From the NCBI RefSeq assembly GCF_024518675.1, contig NZ_JANIGL010000003.1, forward strand, positions 434,001 to 498,000: a DNA stretch of 64,000 nt. The letters run 5' to 3'. The DNA comes from Pseudoalteromonas shioyasakiensis. Its GTDB lineage: Bacteria; Pseudomonadota; Gammaproteobacteria; Enterobacterales; Alteromonadaceae. The position numbers and the translations under genes were made by a program. Numbering within the stretch: the stretch's first letter is position 1; every line of letters begins with the position of its first letter. The notes under the pieces were generated by a model. That model was not told where the DNA came from. It did not search any database and was given only the letters and a program-made list of their open reading frames with translations. This document shows positions 17,285 through 26,714 of the stretch, in pieces.

Positions 17285-19540
17285 ATGCGATTTCTATATA
17301 TTGTGACATGGATGTGTTCCTTGTCTTTTTTTCACGATGTTCAAGCAAACGAGCAAACGTGTATTTCTTGCCATAAAGCTGAAGTATTGGATTGGCAACA
17401 GTCTGACCATTTTCATGCCATGGAGCCTGCAACAGTAAACACCGTATTGGGTAACTTTGATAACCAAACACTCGACTACCAAGGGCAACAGGCGCGGTTT
17501 TTTACTGATAATAAAAAGCTGATTATCAGCATGCCAGATCTGCAGGGGAAATTAACCAACTACCCTGTGCTTTATACTTTTGGCTATCAGCCCTTACAAC
17601 AATATATGTTTGATATGGGCCAAGGGAAAATTCAACTCTTCCCGTTTGCATGGGACTCACGCACAAAAGAACAAGGCGGGCAACGTTGGTTTGTATTACA
17701 CCCAGAGCAAAAAAAGCATGATTTATTTCACTGGTCGCAAATGGGCCAAAATTGGAATCACATGTGTGCAGATTGCCACTCAACAGATTTTAAAAAACAA
17801 TTTGATCTACAAACTAACAGCTTTGACTCTACGTTTACGCAAATGAATGTTGGCTGCCAAGCCTGTCATGGTGATACTCAGCAACATCTCAGCTGGGCCA
17901 ATGGTGATACTGACATTAAAGACAAAGGCTTCCCGGTCAATATTAGTAAAAAAACACCGTTATTTACTCGCCAAGCTGATGGCAGTATGAAAAGCGCTCA
18001 GCCGCTGAAAAGCTCAGAGCAAATACCGGTCTGTGCAACGTGTCATGCAAGGCGCAGCCAAACCGCCGACAGAGCAGACCCGCATGAGTTTTTAAAACAA
18101 TTTCAACCGTCACTGATCACTCCTGAGCTATACCACGTCGATGGTCAAGTATGGGATGAAGATTATGTATGGGGTTCGTTTGAGCAAAGTAAAATGTTTG
18201 CAGCAGGTGTCACTTGTAGCAATTGCCATAACCCACACTCGGGTAAATTAAAATTACCAGGCAACCAAACCTGTACTCAGTGCCATACTAGCGATGTATT
18301 TGAAACCCCGAAACATCATGGCCACAAAGTGGATACTGCGGGCAGCCAATGCGTGGATTGTCATATGCCAGCAACAACCTATATGCAAGTCGATGCAAGG
18401 CGCGATCATAGCTTTAGAGTACCGCGCCCTGATTTAACCTTAAAAACCCAAGCACCTAATGCATGCAATAGTTGCCACGAAGACAAAACACCTCAATGGG
18501 CGGTAAAAAATATTAAGCAATGGCACCCTAACTCAAAACATATGGGGAGCGATCACTTTTCACTGGCCTTTCATGCGGCTGATAACCGGCTACCTAATAG
18601 CTCAGCTATGCTAACCAAAATCGCGCAAAATAAAGACTTCCCTGATATTATTCGTGCATCGGCACTGGGCCGTATGGCAAATACCCCAGACAATAATGCG
18701 GTTGTGGCGATTGTCAGAGCAGTGAAAGAAGATGAACCATTAAAACGCCAAGCCGCTATAGTCGCTGCGATGCCGTATGAAATATCACAACGCTGGCGCA
18801 TGCTAAATAGCTTATTAGATGACTCCCGTTTACCTATACGCAGTGAAGCCGCCCGTGCACTTGCTGCGATGCTGATAGAACCATTCCCAGGTGGCTTGAA
18901 TGAAACAGATACTAAACGACTCACAGATGCATTAAATGAATACAAACAAGTTCAGGCTTACCAAGCAGAGCGCGGGTTTTCCCATACAAACTTGGGTAAC
19001 TTAGCACTTGAACTTGACCAACCAGAACAAGCACAAGCGCACTATTTAACGGCAATAAAAGTGGAAGATATTTTCATTCCAAGCTATGTTAACTTAGCCG
19101 ACCTCTATCGTACTCAAGGTGACGAAGTAGCAGCACAAAACATTTTAAAGCAAGGGCTTAAAGTAAATGCTGAAGCGGCTGATTTGCATTACTCTTTAGC
19201 TATGAGTTACATTAGAGGAAAAAACAAACAATCTGCATTAGGACATTTACAAAAAGCGGCAGATTTTTCTAATAATAATGCTAATTACAATTACACCTAT
19301 GCATTACTGTTACAAGACATGGGGCAAATGGAGCGCTCTTTAGATGCACTGAAAAAAGCATTTAGGATCACCCCAAACAACCCAGATATCAGCTATAGTT
19401 TGGCGCAAGCGTACTTAGCCAATAAACAGTATGACTTAGCACTGCGTTATGCTAACAATTTAGCGCAATTGGTTCCTGGCAACCAACAGATACAACAATT
19501 TATACAACAGATAAAAATGATGCAAAGCCTAAATCAATAA
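17285..19540 (+). CDS. Octaheme c-type cytochrome with HEAT-like and TPR repeats
   Basis: The 751-residue exported protein has a signal peptide ending near residue 20 and eight CxxCH heme-binding sites: CISCH, CADCH, CQACH, CATCH, CSNCH, CTQCH, CVDCH and CNSCH, all before about residue 400. This part resembles cytochrome c554/NrfA-type multiheme proteins. Residues about 430-545 look like HEAT repeats, and 560-740 contain several TPRs, ending in QIKMM. It would move electrons in the periplasm and bind partner proteins through the repeats. The ATG has AAGGA upstream. The MoxR gene follows ten bases after the stop, tying this cytochrome to the Bat operon. Redox partner and substrate are unknown. 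Confidence 0.87.
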   Translation: MRFLYIVTWMCSLSFFHDVQANEQTCISCHKAEVLDWQQSDHFHAMEPATVNTVLGNFDNQTLDYQGQQARFFTDNKKLIISMPDLQGKLTNYPVLYTFGYQPLQQYMFDMGQGKIQLFPFAWDSRTKEQGGQRWFVLHPEQKKHDLFHWSQMGQNWNHMCADCHSTDFKKQFDLQTNSFDSTFTQMNVGCQACHGDTQQHLSWANGDTDIKDKGFPVNISKKTPLFTRQADGSMKSAQPLKSSEQIPVCATCHARRSQTADRADPHEFLKQFQPSLITPELYHVDGQVWDEDYVWGSFEQSKMFAAGVTCSNCHNPHSGKLKLPGNQTCTQCHTSDVFETPKHHGHKVDTAGSQCVDCHMPATTYMQVDARRDHSFRVPRPDLTLKTQAPNACNSCHEDKTPQWAVKNIKQWHPNSKHMGSDHFSLAFHAADNRLPNSSAMLTKIAQNKDFPDIIRASALGRMANTPDNNAVVAIVRAVKEDEPLKRQAAIVAAMPYEISQRWRMLNSLLDDSRLPIRSEAARALAAMLIEPFPGGLNETDTKRLTDALNEYKQVQAYQAERGFSHTNLGNLALELDQPEQAQAHYLTAIKVEDIFIPSYVNLADLYRTQGDEVAAQNILKQGLKVNAEAADLHYSLAMSYIRGKNKQSALGHLQKAADFSNNNANYNYTYALLLQDMGQMERSLDALKKAFRITPNNPDISYSLAQAYLANKQYDLALRYANNLAQLVPGNQQIQQFIQQIKMMQSLNQ

Positions 19541-19550
19541 GGATAGTAGA

Positions 19551-20543
19551 ATGGATACTCTTGCACAGATCAAACAATTGCAAACGCAAATGGCCGCCAG
19601 CATAATCGGCCAACAAGATGTCATTGAACGCCTTCTAATTGGTATTTTAGCCAATGGTAACTTACTCGTTGAAGGTCTACCTGGGCTTGCCAAAACTCGC
19701 GCTATCAAATCTTTAGCTAAAAACATTGATAGCCAATTTAGCCGTATCCAGTTCACGCCCGATTTATTACCTTCTGATATCACCGGCTCCGAAGTCTATT
19801 TTCAAACCGACTCAGGTGGCGAGTTTAAGTTTGATCCAGGCCCTATTTTTGCCAACATTGTCCTTGCCGATGAAATCAACCGCGCACCAGCCAAAGTGCA
19901 ATCAGCACTGCTTGAAGCAATGGAAGAAAGACAAATTACCGTTGCCGGAAAAACCCATAAAATGGACCCTCTGTTTATGGTACTTGCAACTCAAAACCCG
20001 GTAGAGCAAGAAGGTACCTACCCTCTTCCTGAAGCACAAATGGACCGTTTTTTAATGCAGGTAAACATTGATTACCCTAGTATTGAAGACGAAGTTGATG
20101 TCATAGGTTTAGTGAGACAAGAAGAGCAAGCACTTTATCAACCGCAGAACACTCAGCAAAGCGCCGATGCGCCCTCATCCCGCTTGCCACAACAAATCAT
20201 TTTTGATGCTCGTAAAGAAATAGCCAATATTGCTGTAAGCCCTGAAATGGCGCGTTATATTGCCGATTTAGTCTATGCCACACGAACGCCTGAAAAATAC
20301 GATGAAGAGCTTGCGAACTGGCTTGATTTAGGCGCTTCTCCTCGTGCCTCAATTGGTTTAGATAAATGTGCACGTACTCACGCCTGGCTTGCTGGACGTG
20401 ACCAAGTATTACCAGAAGACATTCGAAGTATCGCTGTTGACGTATTACGCCACCGTATTAGTTTAAGCTACCAAGCCCAAGGCGCAGGTATTAGCAGCCA
20501 CGATGTGATAGCAAAAATCATTGAGCTTGTTGCCTTGCCATAA
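19551..20543 (+). CDS. MoxR-type AAA+ ATPase
   Basis: The 330-residue cytoplasmic ATPase has Walker A GLPGLAKT (residues 42-49), Walker B IVLADEINRA, sensor 1 ATQNPVEQEGTYPLPEAQMDRF and a C-terminal AAA lid. This is the MoxR subgroup. These ATPases work with von Willebrand factor A proteins as chaperones that insert cofactors or assemble complexes. Here the DUF58 and BatA/BatB partners follow in the same operon, the classical arrangement. The ATG has AAGGATAG upstream. Function in this organism is inferred from the gene family. Confidence 0.92.
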   Translation: MDTLAQIKQLQTQMAASIIGQQDVIERLLIGILANGNLLVEGLPGLAKTRAIKSLAKNIDSQFSRIQFTPDLLPSDITGSEVYFQTDSGGEFKFDPGPIFANIVLADEINRAPAKVQSALLEAMEERQITVAGKTHKMDPLFMVLATQNPVEQEGTYPLPEAQMDRFLMQVNIDYPSIEDEVDVIGLVRQEEQALYQPQNTQQSADAPSSRLPQQIIFDARKEIANIAVSPEMARYIADLVYATRTPEKYDEELANWLDLGASPRASIGLDKCARTHAWLAGRDQVLPEDIRSIAVDVLRHRISLSYQAQGAGISSHDVIAKIIELVALP

Positions 20544-20553
20544 GGAGTAAGCT

Positions 20554-21483
20554 ATGGCTATTTCAAATCCCGCAGTGGATAAGCGAATATACTCTGAGTT
20601 TAAACAATTAAAGGGCCTGCAAAGTCGTGCCCGAAAACTGAGCTTTCTCCCTAAACAACACAGTAACAGTGTGCTTGCCGGTCGCCACAGCTCGCGTATT
20701 CGTGGCCGTGGTTTAAGTTTTGAAGAGCTCAGAGATTACCGCGTCGGCGATGATATTCGTAGTATAGATTGGCGCGTTACCGCACGTACGGGTAAACCCC
20801 ATGTGCGTATTTATGCCGAAGAAAAAGACCGCAGTGCGTTAATCATTGTTGATCAACGGATCAATATGTTTTTTGGCTCTAAACTTAATATGAAATCAGT
20901 GACAGCGGCGGAAGCTGCCGCTATTTGCGCCTACCGTATTTTAGAGCAAGGCGATCGTGTCGGTGGCGTAGTATTTAACGACAGCACCATAAACTCGTTT
21001 AAACCCAGCAAAAAGCCACAATCATTAGAGCAATTTATTCATACGCTTAGCCAATTTAATCTGGCCTTAAATTGTGAGTTGGCAGCCCCTGCAATGCAGT
21101 TAAATCAACCTTTACAAGCTGCGACTCGGCTCATAAGCCATGATCAAATGATCATTATTATTAGTGATTTTGATCAGGTCGATGAAGCGACTGAGCAATA
21201 TTTATCGCAGATGGCAGCGCATAATGATGTGATTTTGTGTTTAGTCACCGACAGCATCAACCAAGATTTACCCGAAGACTTAAATCTTAATGTGAGTGAC
21301 GGACAACAGCAAATAACGCTCGATACCAGTAATAAGAAGCTACACAATAAACTACAAACCACATTTACAGCGCGCACCAATAAAGTAAAAAGCTGGCAAC
21401 AACAACTGGGGATAACGGTAATCGAATTAGATGCAAGTCAAGATACCTTAAACCAATTTTCAAGCGCATTTGCGGTGGGTTAA
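20554..21483 (+). CDS. DUF58 domain protein of the Bat operon
   Basis: The 309-residue protein contains the DUF58 core: GRHSSRIRGRGLSFEELRDYRVGDDIRSIDWRVTART (about residues 43-80), followed by a von Willebrand-like domain with LIIVDQRINMFFGS. DUF58 proteins nearly always accompany MoxR ATPases and are thought to be adaptor partners. The usual DxSxS metal motif of the vWA domain reads DQRIN here, so metal binding by this domain is doubtful. AAGGAG precedes the ATG, ten bases after the MoxR stop, and the next gene starts two bases after this stop. Confidence 0.9.
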   Translation: MAISNPAVDKRIYSEFKQLKGLQSRARKLSFLPKQHSNSVLAGRHSSRIRGRGLSFEELRDYRVGDDIRSIDWRVTARTGKPHVRIYAEEKDRSALIIVDQRINMFFGSKLNMKSVTAAEAAAICAYRILEQGDRVGGVVFNDSTINSFKPSKKPQSLEQFIHTLSQFNLALNCELAAPAMQLNQPLQAATRLISHDQMIIIISDFDQVDEATEQYLSQMAAHNDVILCLVTDSINQDLPEDLNLNVSDGQQQITLDTSNKKLHNKLQTTFTARTNKVKSWQQQLGITVIELDASQDTLNQFSSAFAVG

Positions 21484-21485
21484 TT

Positions 21486-21944
21486 ATGGATAATACCGAT
21501 CTCGAAAACTTAGAGCTATACCAATTAATGGCAGAAATTGAGCCAATTAGCGAGCCCGCGGCCATTTCAATGTGGCCCCAAGGACCCGGCTGGAGCGTAC
21601 TGCTGGTAAGCTTAATTAGTATTGCAGTCGTTGCGTTTGCCATTTATAAGTATAAGCAATTTAAGCAACGCCATCGCCACTATGCAATTGCGCAAGTCAA
21701 TGCCTTGAGTGATAACGCCAGTCCATTAGAAATTAGCAGTATTCTAAAGCGTTGCGCATTAAATGATTTTGAACGACAAAAAATAGCCTCGCTCACAGGC
21801 TCTGATTGGGCCAACTTTTTAAATTCACATTGCCAAAAGCACACACCCTTTAATGACTTTTATCAACTGGATGGACAACCAGATACCACAGCATTAAAAC
21901 AACAAGCTGTTATTTGGCTTAGCCATTATAAGGTGCAATTATGA
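21486..21944 (+). CDS. DUF4381 membrane protein of the Bat operon
   Basis: The 152-residue protein has one membrane helix (about residues 35-53, WSVLLVSLISIAVVAFAIY) followed by a basic, mostly helical cytoplasmic part. It matches DUF4381, a small protein regularly found between DUF58 and BatA genes. The last four bases overlap the BatA start (ATGA). It probably anchors or stabilises the MoxR/BatA membrane complex, though no activity is established for the family. Confidence 0.85.
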   Translation: MDNTDLENLELYQLMAEIEPISEPAAISMWPQGPGWSVLLVSLISIAVVAFAIYKYKQFKQRHRHYAIAQVNALSDNASPLEISSILKRCALNDFERQKIASLTGSDWANFLNSHCQKHTPFNDFYQLDGQPDTTALKQQAVIWLSHYKVQL

Positions 21945-22924
21945 TTTTATTTAAGCACCTTTGGGTTTTCTCACTTTTATTTTTACCAATTATACTATTT
22001 TGGCTATTGCCCACATTTAAACAAAAATCATCGGCTATTCGTATTCCTTTTTTTGCCCTTGCCGCTGAGGCAATAGGTGCAAAACCAAGTAAAGGAGCAA
22101 AAGTAAATCAAAAATCATTACTGACTTGGCTGTTTGCTGGACTTATTTGGATAGCTTTGGTGACTGCACTTGCTCAACCCGTACAGCTAGGAGCCGCAAT
22201 AAAAACCACCACCGTAAGCCGTGATATTATGCTTGCGATTGATTTATCAGGCTCTATGGACGAACCTGATTTCCCCGTAGAAAACGGTGATACAATTCAA
22301 CGTTTGCAAGCGGTTAAACAAGTTGTAAGCCAATACATTAGTGACCGAAAAGATGACCGGATTGGTCTTATCGTGTTTGGCACTCAAGCTTATTTACAAG
22401 TGCCCTTTACCCAAGATTTAGCCAGTGCCGAGCAATTACTCAATGAAACGCAAGTTGCAATGGCAGGCCCTCATACTGCGATTGGTGATGCAATAGGTTT
22501 AGCCTTAAAAACGTTCGAAGCATCAAAAGTAGACGATAAAATTTTAATTTTGCTAACCGATGGCGCCGATACAGGCTCAAGAATGTCACCTCTTAATGCG
22601 GCGCAAATCGCTAAACAATCTAATTTGCGGATTTTTACGATTGGCATAGGGGATGAACAAGGCGAAGGTCAATATCGGGTTGACTTTAGTACCCTGAAAA
22701 AAATAGCTGATGCCGCAGATGGAGAGTTTTACAAGGCACAAAATAGCCAAGCACTGGCCAACATTTACCAACAAATTGATAAAATAGCAGCGGTTGAAAC
22801 GCCCCACACGCAAACGCGTAAAGAAACTAGTTTAGTGCATTTACCACTGCTGTTAGCACTTAGCTGCTTGGTACTTATTTTACTGATACAAGTACTGACC
22901 CACAAGGAGCAAAGCCATGCTTGA
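21941..22924 (+). CDS. batA: BatA-like von Willebrand factor A membrane protein
   Basis: The 327-residue protein has two N-terminal membrane helices (about residues 5-24 and 62-80), a vWA domain (about residues 93-275) and a C-terminal helix. The metal-ion-dependent adhesion site is intact: DLSGS at residues 101-105, with a downstream Thr/Asp in LLTDGADTGS. It should therefore bind Mg2+ and a partner protein in the periplasm. The ends overlap neighbours by four and eight bases, consistent with coupled translation. Bat proteins were named for aerotolerance in Bacteroides; the role in an aerobic gammaproteobacterium is uncertain. Confidence 0.9.
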   Translation: MILFKHLWVFSLLFLPIILFWLLPTFKQKSSAIRIPFFALAAEAIGAKPSKGAKVNQKSLLTWLFAGLIWIALVTALAQPVQLGAAIKTTTVSRDIMLAIDLSGSMDEPDFPVENGDTIQRLQAVKQVVSQYISDRKDDRIGLIVFGTQAYLQVPFTQDLASAEQLLNETQVAMAGPHTAIGDAIGLALKTFEASKVDDKILILLTDGADTGSRMSPLNAAQIAKQSNLRIFTIGIGDEQGEGQYRVDFSTLKKIADAADGEFYKAQNSQALANIYQQIDKIAAVETPHTQTRKETSLVHLPLLLALSCLVLILLIQVLTHKEQSHA

Positions 22925-24515
22925 TTTTCACTTTTTAAGACCTTGGGTGTTATTACTGCTGATTGTAGTGGTGGCGTTATGTTACTTAATTCGCAAACAG
23001 CAAAGTCAAAAGCAACAACAAACAAACGCTATAGCAAGTCACCTTGCGCAAGCTTTAACCCCAAAACAAAGCGTGTTCGATAAAATAAAACCCATTGATT
23101 TTACTTTAGTAACAGGGATTTTATTGGCTATCGCCGCAGCTGGCCCTGCTTGGTACAAACAAACCGATAATAAAGACGATAAAGCCCCGCTAATTGTGCT
23201 ACTTAAGGTAACACAAAGTATGCAAGCGAATGATATTGCCCCAACGCGTTTAATACGCGCAAAACAAAAGTTAACCGATCTGTTTGAGTATCGCGCGGGA
23301 GCTAAAACAGCCCTATTTGCCTACGCAAGCTCCAGTCATAACGTACTGCCTTTTACTGAAGATAATCATGTCTTTCAGCCTTTTTTAGCAGCCCTTGCAC
23401 CAGATATAATGCCGGGCAGCCATGCTATAGGTGCCGACAACCTATCTGCGGCGATGCAACAAGCCCAAGCCCTTTTAGAAAAACAACCCAATGCCAGCAT
23501 AGTAGTGATAGCCGATGACATTAGCCAAGCTCAAGTGGCTGCGCTTAATAAAATGCAACAAGCTTTCATTTGGTGGCAGTTTGCGACACCAGAAGGTGGC
23601 ACAATCACAGATGAAAACAATCAATTACTGTCAGATCAGCAAGGGCAAACTCTTATCATCAAGCCCAATAGCAATACACTGGCTTCTCTTAACTCTGCTA
23701 CTTGGCAAGAGCTCAGTTTAGGGGCGCAAGATATTGTCGCTATTGATGAAATAGCCCAGCAAAGATACCAGCAACAGCTCGACAAAAATAACACTCGTCC
23801 ATACCAAGATATGGCATGGTATTTCGCATGGCCTGTGTTAATTCTCAGTGCCTTTTGGTTTAGAAAAGGCTGGACATCTATCGCCTCTAAAAAAACAGCT
23901 CAACCACTCAATGTAATAGCAATTGGCGTTTTAAGTACGCTTTTAAGTTACAGCCCACCAAGTGCAGCAAGCACCGCTGATTGGTTTTTTACCCGTGATC
24001 AACAGGGCATGATGGCGTACAACGATTTAGATTATGCTCGCTCTGCTAGTTTATTTTCAGATCCACAGTGGCAAGCAAAAGCATTATTTGAATCTGGCCG
24101 CTATGTAGAAGCCGCCAGTATTTATGGCTCGCTCAGCACTGTGGAAGGTTTTTATAACCGTGCAACGGCATTATTAAAAGCACAAGAGTTTGAAGCCGCC
24201 ATTGCTGGTTTTAAACAAGTATTAAAACAACAACCCGACCATCAAAATGCACAACGAAATTTAGCCATTGCCCAATACGCCTATGCAGCGGTAATCGCTC
24301 AAGCCGGAGGCGTTGATGCTGAACAGAGCATCACAACAGAAGTCGATGGCAACGAGGTCAGCGAAAAACAAAACGGTGAATCACAGGATTATCAAGTAGC
24401 CGATACCCTATCTGCAGATGCAAAAGAGCAATGGATGCGCAGTGTTGACTCACAAATGGGTGATTTTTTAAAAAACAAATTTGCCACTGAAGCAAACAAT
24501 CAAGGAAGAAAATAA
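22917..24515 (+). CDS. BatB/BatC-like vWA-TPR protein with degenerate metal site
   Basis: The 532-residue protein fuses a BatB-like vWA domain (about residues 90-290), a transmembrane helix near residue 305-320, a second helix near 340-360, and BatC-like TPRs (about residues 375-475). Where BatA has DLSGS, this protein has KVTQS (residues 97-101), so the metal-coordinating Asp is replaced by Lys and one Ser by Thr. Metal binding is probably lost, and the domain may be structural. The start overlaps batA by eight bases and the stop shares one base with the next ATG. A fused BatB-BatC is common in proteobacteria. Confidence 0.88.
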   Translation: MLDFHFLRPWVLLLLIVVVALCYLIRKQQSQKQQQTNAIASHLAQALTPKQSVFDKIKPIDFTLVTGILLAIAAAGPAWYKQTDNKDDKAPLIVLLKVTQSMQANDIAPTRLIRAKQKLTDLFEYRAGAKTALFAYASSSHNVLPFTEDNHVFQPFLAALAPDIMPGSHAIGADNLSAAMQQAQALLEKQPNASIVVIADDISQAQVAALNKMQQAFIWWQFATPEGGTITDENNQLLSDQQGQTLIIKPNSNTLASLNSATWQELSLGAQDIVAIDEIAQQRYQQQLDKNNTRPYQDMAWYFAWPVLILSAFWFRKGWTSIASKKTAQPLNVIAIGVLSTLLSYSPPSAASTADWFFTRDQQGMMAYNDLDYARSASLFSDPQWQAKALFESGRYVEAASIYGSLSTVEGFYNRATALLKAQEFEAAIAGFKQVLKQQPDHQNAQRNLAIAQYAYAAVIAQAGGVDAEQSITTEVDGNEVSEKQNGESQDYQVADTLSADAKEQWMRSVDSQMGDFLKNKFATEANNQGRK

Positions 24516-25711
24516 TGCGCTATTTTTTAATTTTTTTCATTAGTTTGTTCTGCTGTGTAGTCAATGCACAAGAGCCAAAAGTCACTGTTTCTATCACCGA
24601 GCAACAGCCGCTTGTAGGCCAAGTGACCACGGTTAAAGTAAAAGTATTGGTGCCTACTTGGTTTTCAAAACCCCTGTATTTTGATGAAGCCGAAGCAATT
24701 AATATCATCAATATAAAGGGTAATAAAAGTACTTACCCGACATCTGAGCGGGTTGACGGTGCGACTTGGACTGGGGTTATTAAGGAGTACCCTATTATTG
24801 CTATGGCCCAAGGTAAATATGAGCTACAGCTGCCCACTCTTAACATTCACTTTGTTGATGATAGCAACAACCCTGTAAAACGTGCTATTACTGTGCCTAA
24901 GGTTGAATTTAATGCCTCCCTGCCAACAAAAGCAGCGTCGTTAAGTCCTGTGATCATTGCTGAGAATATCACCTTAACAGAGCAACTAAAGACACCAGAA
25001 CAATTGGTGACAGGGCAAAGTATTCATCGTGTGATCACCGCAGAAATAACGACTAGCTCAGCGTTATTTATTCCGCCACTGTTAGCAACACAAAATACCG
25101 AGTTAGCGCAAGCCTACCCCGCTTCAGTAACCACAACCGACAAGTTGGATCAGCGAAGTTCAGAACTGTTAGGAACCCGTATTGAACAGCAAGATATCCT
25201 GATAAAGCAAGATGGTCAGCTTGAGCTTGCAGCAATTGAGCTGCAATACTACCAGCCCAGTACAGATACAATTAAAACTGCCACTATTGATGGCCAAGTT
25301 ATCGCTATTAAACCACCCGCGATGACCAGCAAAAGACTCATTTTATGGCTCATAACAGCTGCTATCGCTGTGCTTTTCCTATATTTTCTTATCAAGGTTT
25401 TTCAACGTTTGCGACAACGTTATCAACAAACAGAAACTGCGTATTTTAGCGCTCTCAAGCACAGCGCAAAAAGTGATACAAAAACATACTACAGCGCTTA
25501 TTTACAATGGAGTACTTTGCTTAAAGGTGACATTGGCAAATCTGCTGCTTTATTAAAACAACACCAAGCTGTTGTGATTAGCTTTGAACAAGCTATTTAT
25601 ACTCAAGCTAGTTTACCCGTAAATTTAAAAGAGCAGATAGCCTCATTAAGGGCAAACATTAAGCACAGTAAAAAAGCTAACAGCGAGCAATTATCGCCAT
25701 TAAACCCTTAA
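24515..25711 (+). CDS. batD: BatD-like oxygen tolerance protein
   Basis: The 398-residue protein has a signal peptide (MRYFLIFFISLFCCVVNA), an extracytoplasmic beta-rich region (about residues 20-270) with Ig-like repeats, a single membrane helix (LILWLITAAIAVLFLYFLI, about residue 275-293) and a cytoplasmic helical tail. This matches BatD (BAM domain). The opening text VTVSITEQQPLVGQVTTVKVKV is typical. It is the last gene of the operon and starts on the stop of the vWA-TPR gene (TAATG). No clear terminator follows. Confidence 0.86.
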   Translation: MRYFLIFFISLFCCVVNAQEPKVTVSITEQQPLVGQVTTVKVKVLVPTWFSKPLYFDEAEAINIINIKGNKSTYPTSERVDGATWTGVIKEYPIIAMAQGKYELQLPTLNIHFVDDSNNPVKRAITVPKVEFNASLPTKAASLSPVIIAENITLTEQLKTPEQLVTGQSIHRVITAEITTSSALFIPPLLATQNTELAQAYPASVTTTDKLDQRSSELLGTRIEQQDILIKQDGQLELAAIELQYYQPSTDTIKTATIDGQVIAIKPPAMTSKRLILWLITAAIAVLFLYFLIKVFQRLRQRYQQTETAYFSALKHSAKSDTKTYYSAYLQWSTLLKGDIGKSAALLKQHQAVVISFEQAIYTQASLPVNLKEQIASLRANIKHSKKANSEQLSPLNP

Positions 25712-25870
25712 CCTTGTATAGTAAAAGGGGTATATAACTGTATCTAACAATTTAAAATGTAACGTTTATTTGTATAGTTTAGTCGCTATGAAGTTTTAAA
25801 TAAGCCCACATATTTAGCTACCACATTTTTTGTAATGCGGGCTGTTTAAGCCCTTTAAAAGGATTAAATT

Positions 25871-26656
25871 ATGAAATACACACTGCTAAGTTTAGCGATT
25901 GCTTTATCAGCACCGACAATCGCTGCTGAAACTAAAGAAGTTCAAGATATGTCTGATCCGCTTGCTATCTATACCCAGGTTGGCGCAGGCGTTACAGATA
26001 AAGGAATTAACCTTAAAGTAGGCCAAGCATACGATACTGGCGATAAAACCACTGCAGCTATGAACATCATCGAAGTAAAAGGCATTTTAGGTGATACTCT
26101 GGGCTGGCGCAGTGATAGCCAAACGACCAACTCTATCGATTCATTTCGCTTTCGTAATTTTACTACTAAGCTCACAAACGGCACCGCCACACAAATAGAT
26201 GCAAACTATAGTTTGCGCGGTAACCTCGTTGCTGAAGAAACGATGGACGTATCGTACAGTTTTATAAAAGCCCTACCTCCTAAAGGTAAGTTCTCTTTCT
26301 ACCCATTGGCTGGGGTCGGTGTATCGGTTGGTGAAAGTGCGATAGAAGATGATGGCTCAATCGATAGCGGCTATTCAACAATGGGGGTCTACGGTTTAAT
26401 TGGTATGTACTCTAAAGTAGCTATTACTGATCAAATTTGGATTAACTACAACCCATTTTGGTTATCAACCATTGCCGGCTCAGATAACTATAAAGACAAT
26501 TATTATGGTTTTGATCAAAGCCATATCCTAACTCATGAATTTGCCGTGAGTTATCAAATAAACCCAAGAATGAATCTACGTTATTTTGCTAACTGGAATG
26601 AAAATGTAGATTTTTTTGATGGTGATCAACGTATTGAATTTAACTACCAACTTTAA
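25871..26656 (+). CDS. Outer-membrane beta-barrel-like protein, unknown function
   Basis: The 261-residue protein has a signal peptide (MKYTLLSLAIALSAPTIAA). The remainder is rich in alternating polar and hydrophobic strands ending in the aromatic-rich IEFNYQL, as in small outer-membrane barrels. I do not recognise a named family. An AAGG ribosome site lies before the ATG. The following 58 bases hold a stable hairpin without a T run, after which the lipoprotein gene begins, so the two may share a transcript. Confidence 0.65.
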   Translation: MKYTLLSLAIALSAPTIAAETKEVQDMSDPLAIYTQVGAGVTDKGINLKVGQAYDTGDKTTAAMNIIEVKGILGDTLGWRSDSQTTNSIDSFRFRNFTTKLTNGTATQIDANYSLRGNLVAEETMDVSYSFIKALPPKGKFSFYPLAGVGVSVGESAIEDDGSIDSGYSTMGVYGLIGMYSKVAITDQIWINYNPFWLSTIAGSDNYKDNYYGFDQSHILTHEFAVSYQINPRMNLRYFANWNENVDFFDGDQRIEFNYQL

Positions 26657-26672
26657 AATTAGCTACCAACAC

Positions 26673-26698
26673 CTCGCTTAGTAAAAAGACTAAGCGAG
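26673..26698 (+). other. Stable hairpin between the barrel and lipoprotein genes
   Basis: CTCGCTTAGT pairs perfectly with ACTAAGCGAG around AAAAAG. There is no adjacent T run, so this looks more like an mRNA stability or partial-termination element than a full terminator. Confidence 0.5.
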
Positions 26699-26714
26699 CA
26701 CTCAAAGAGTTTTT

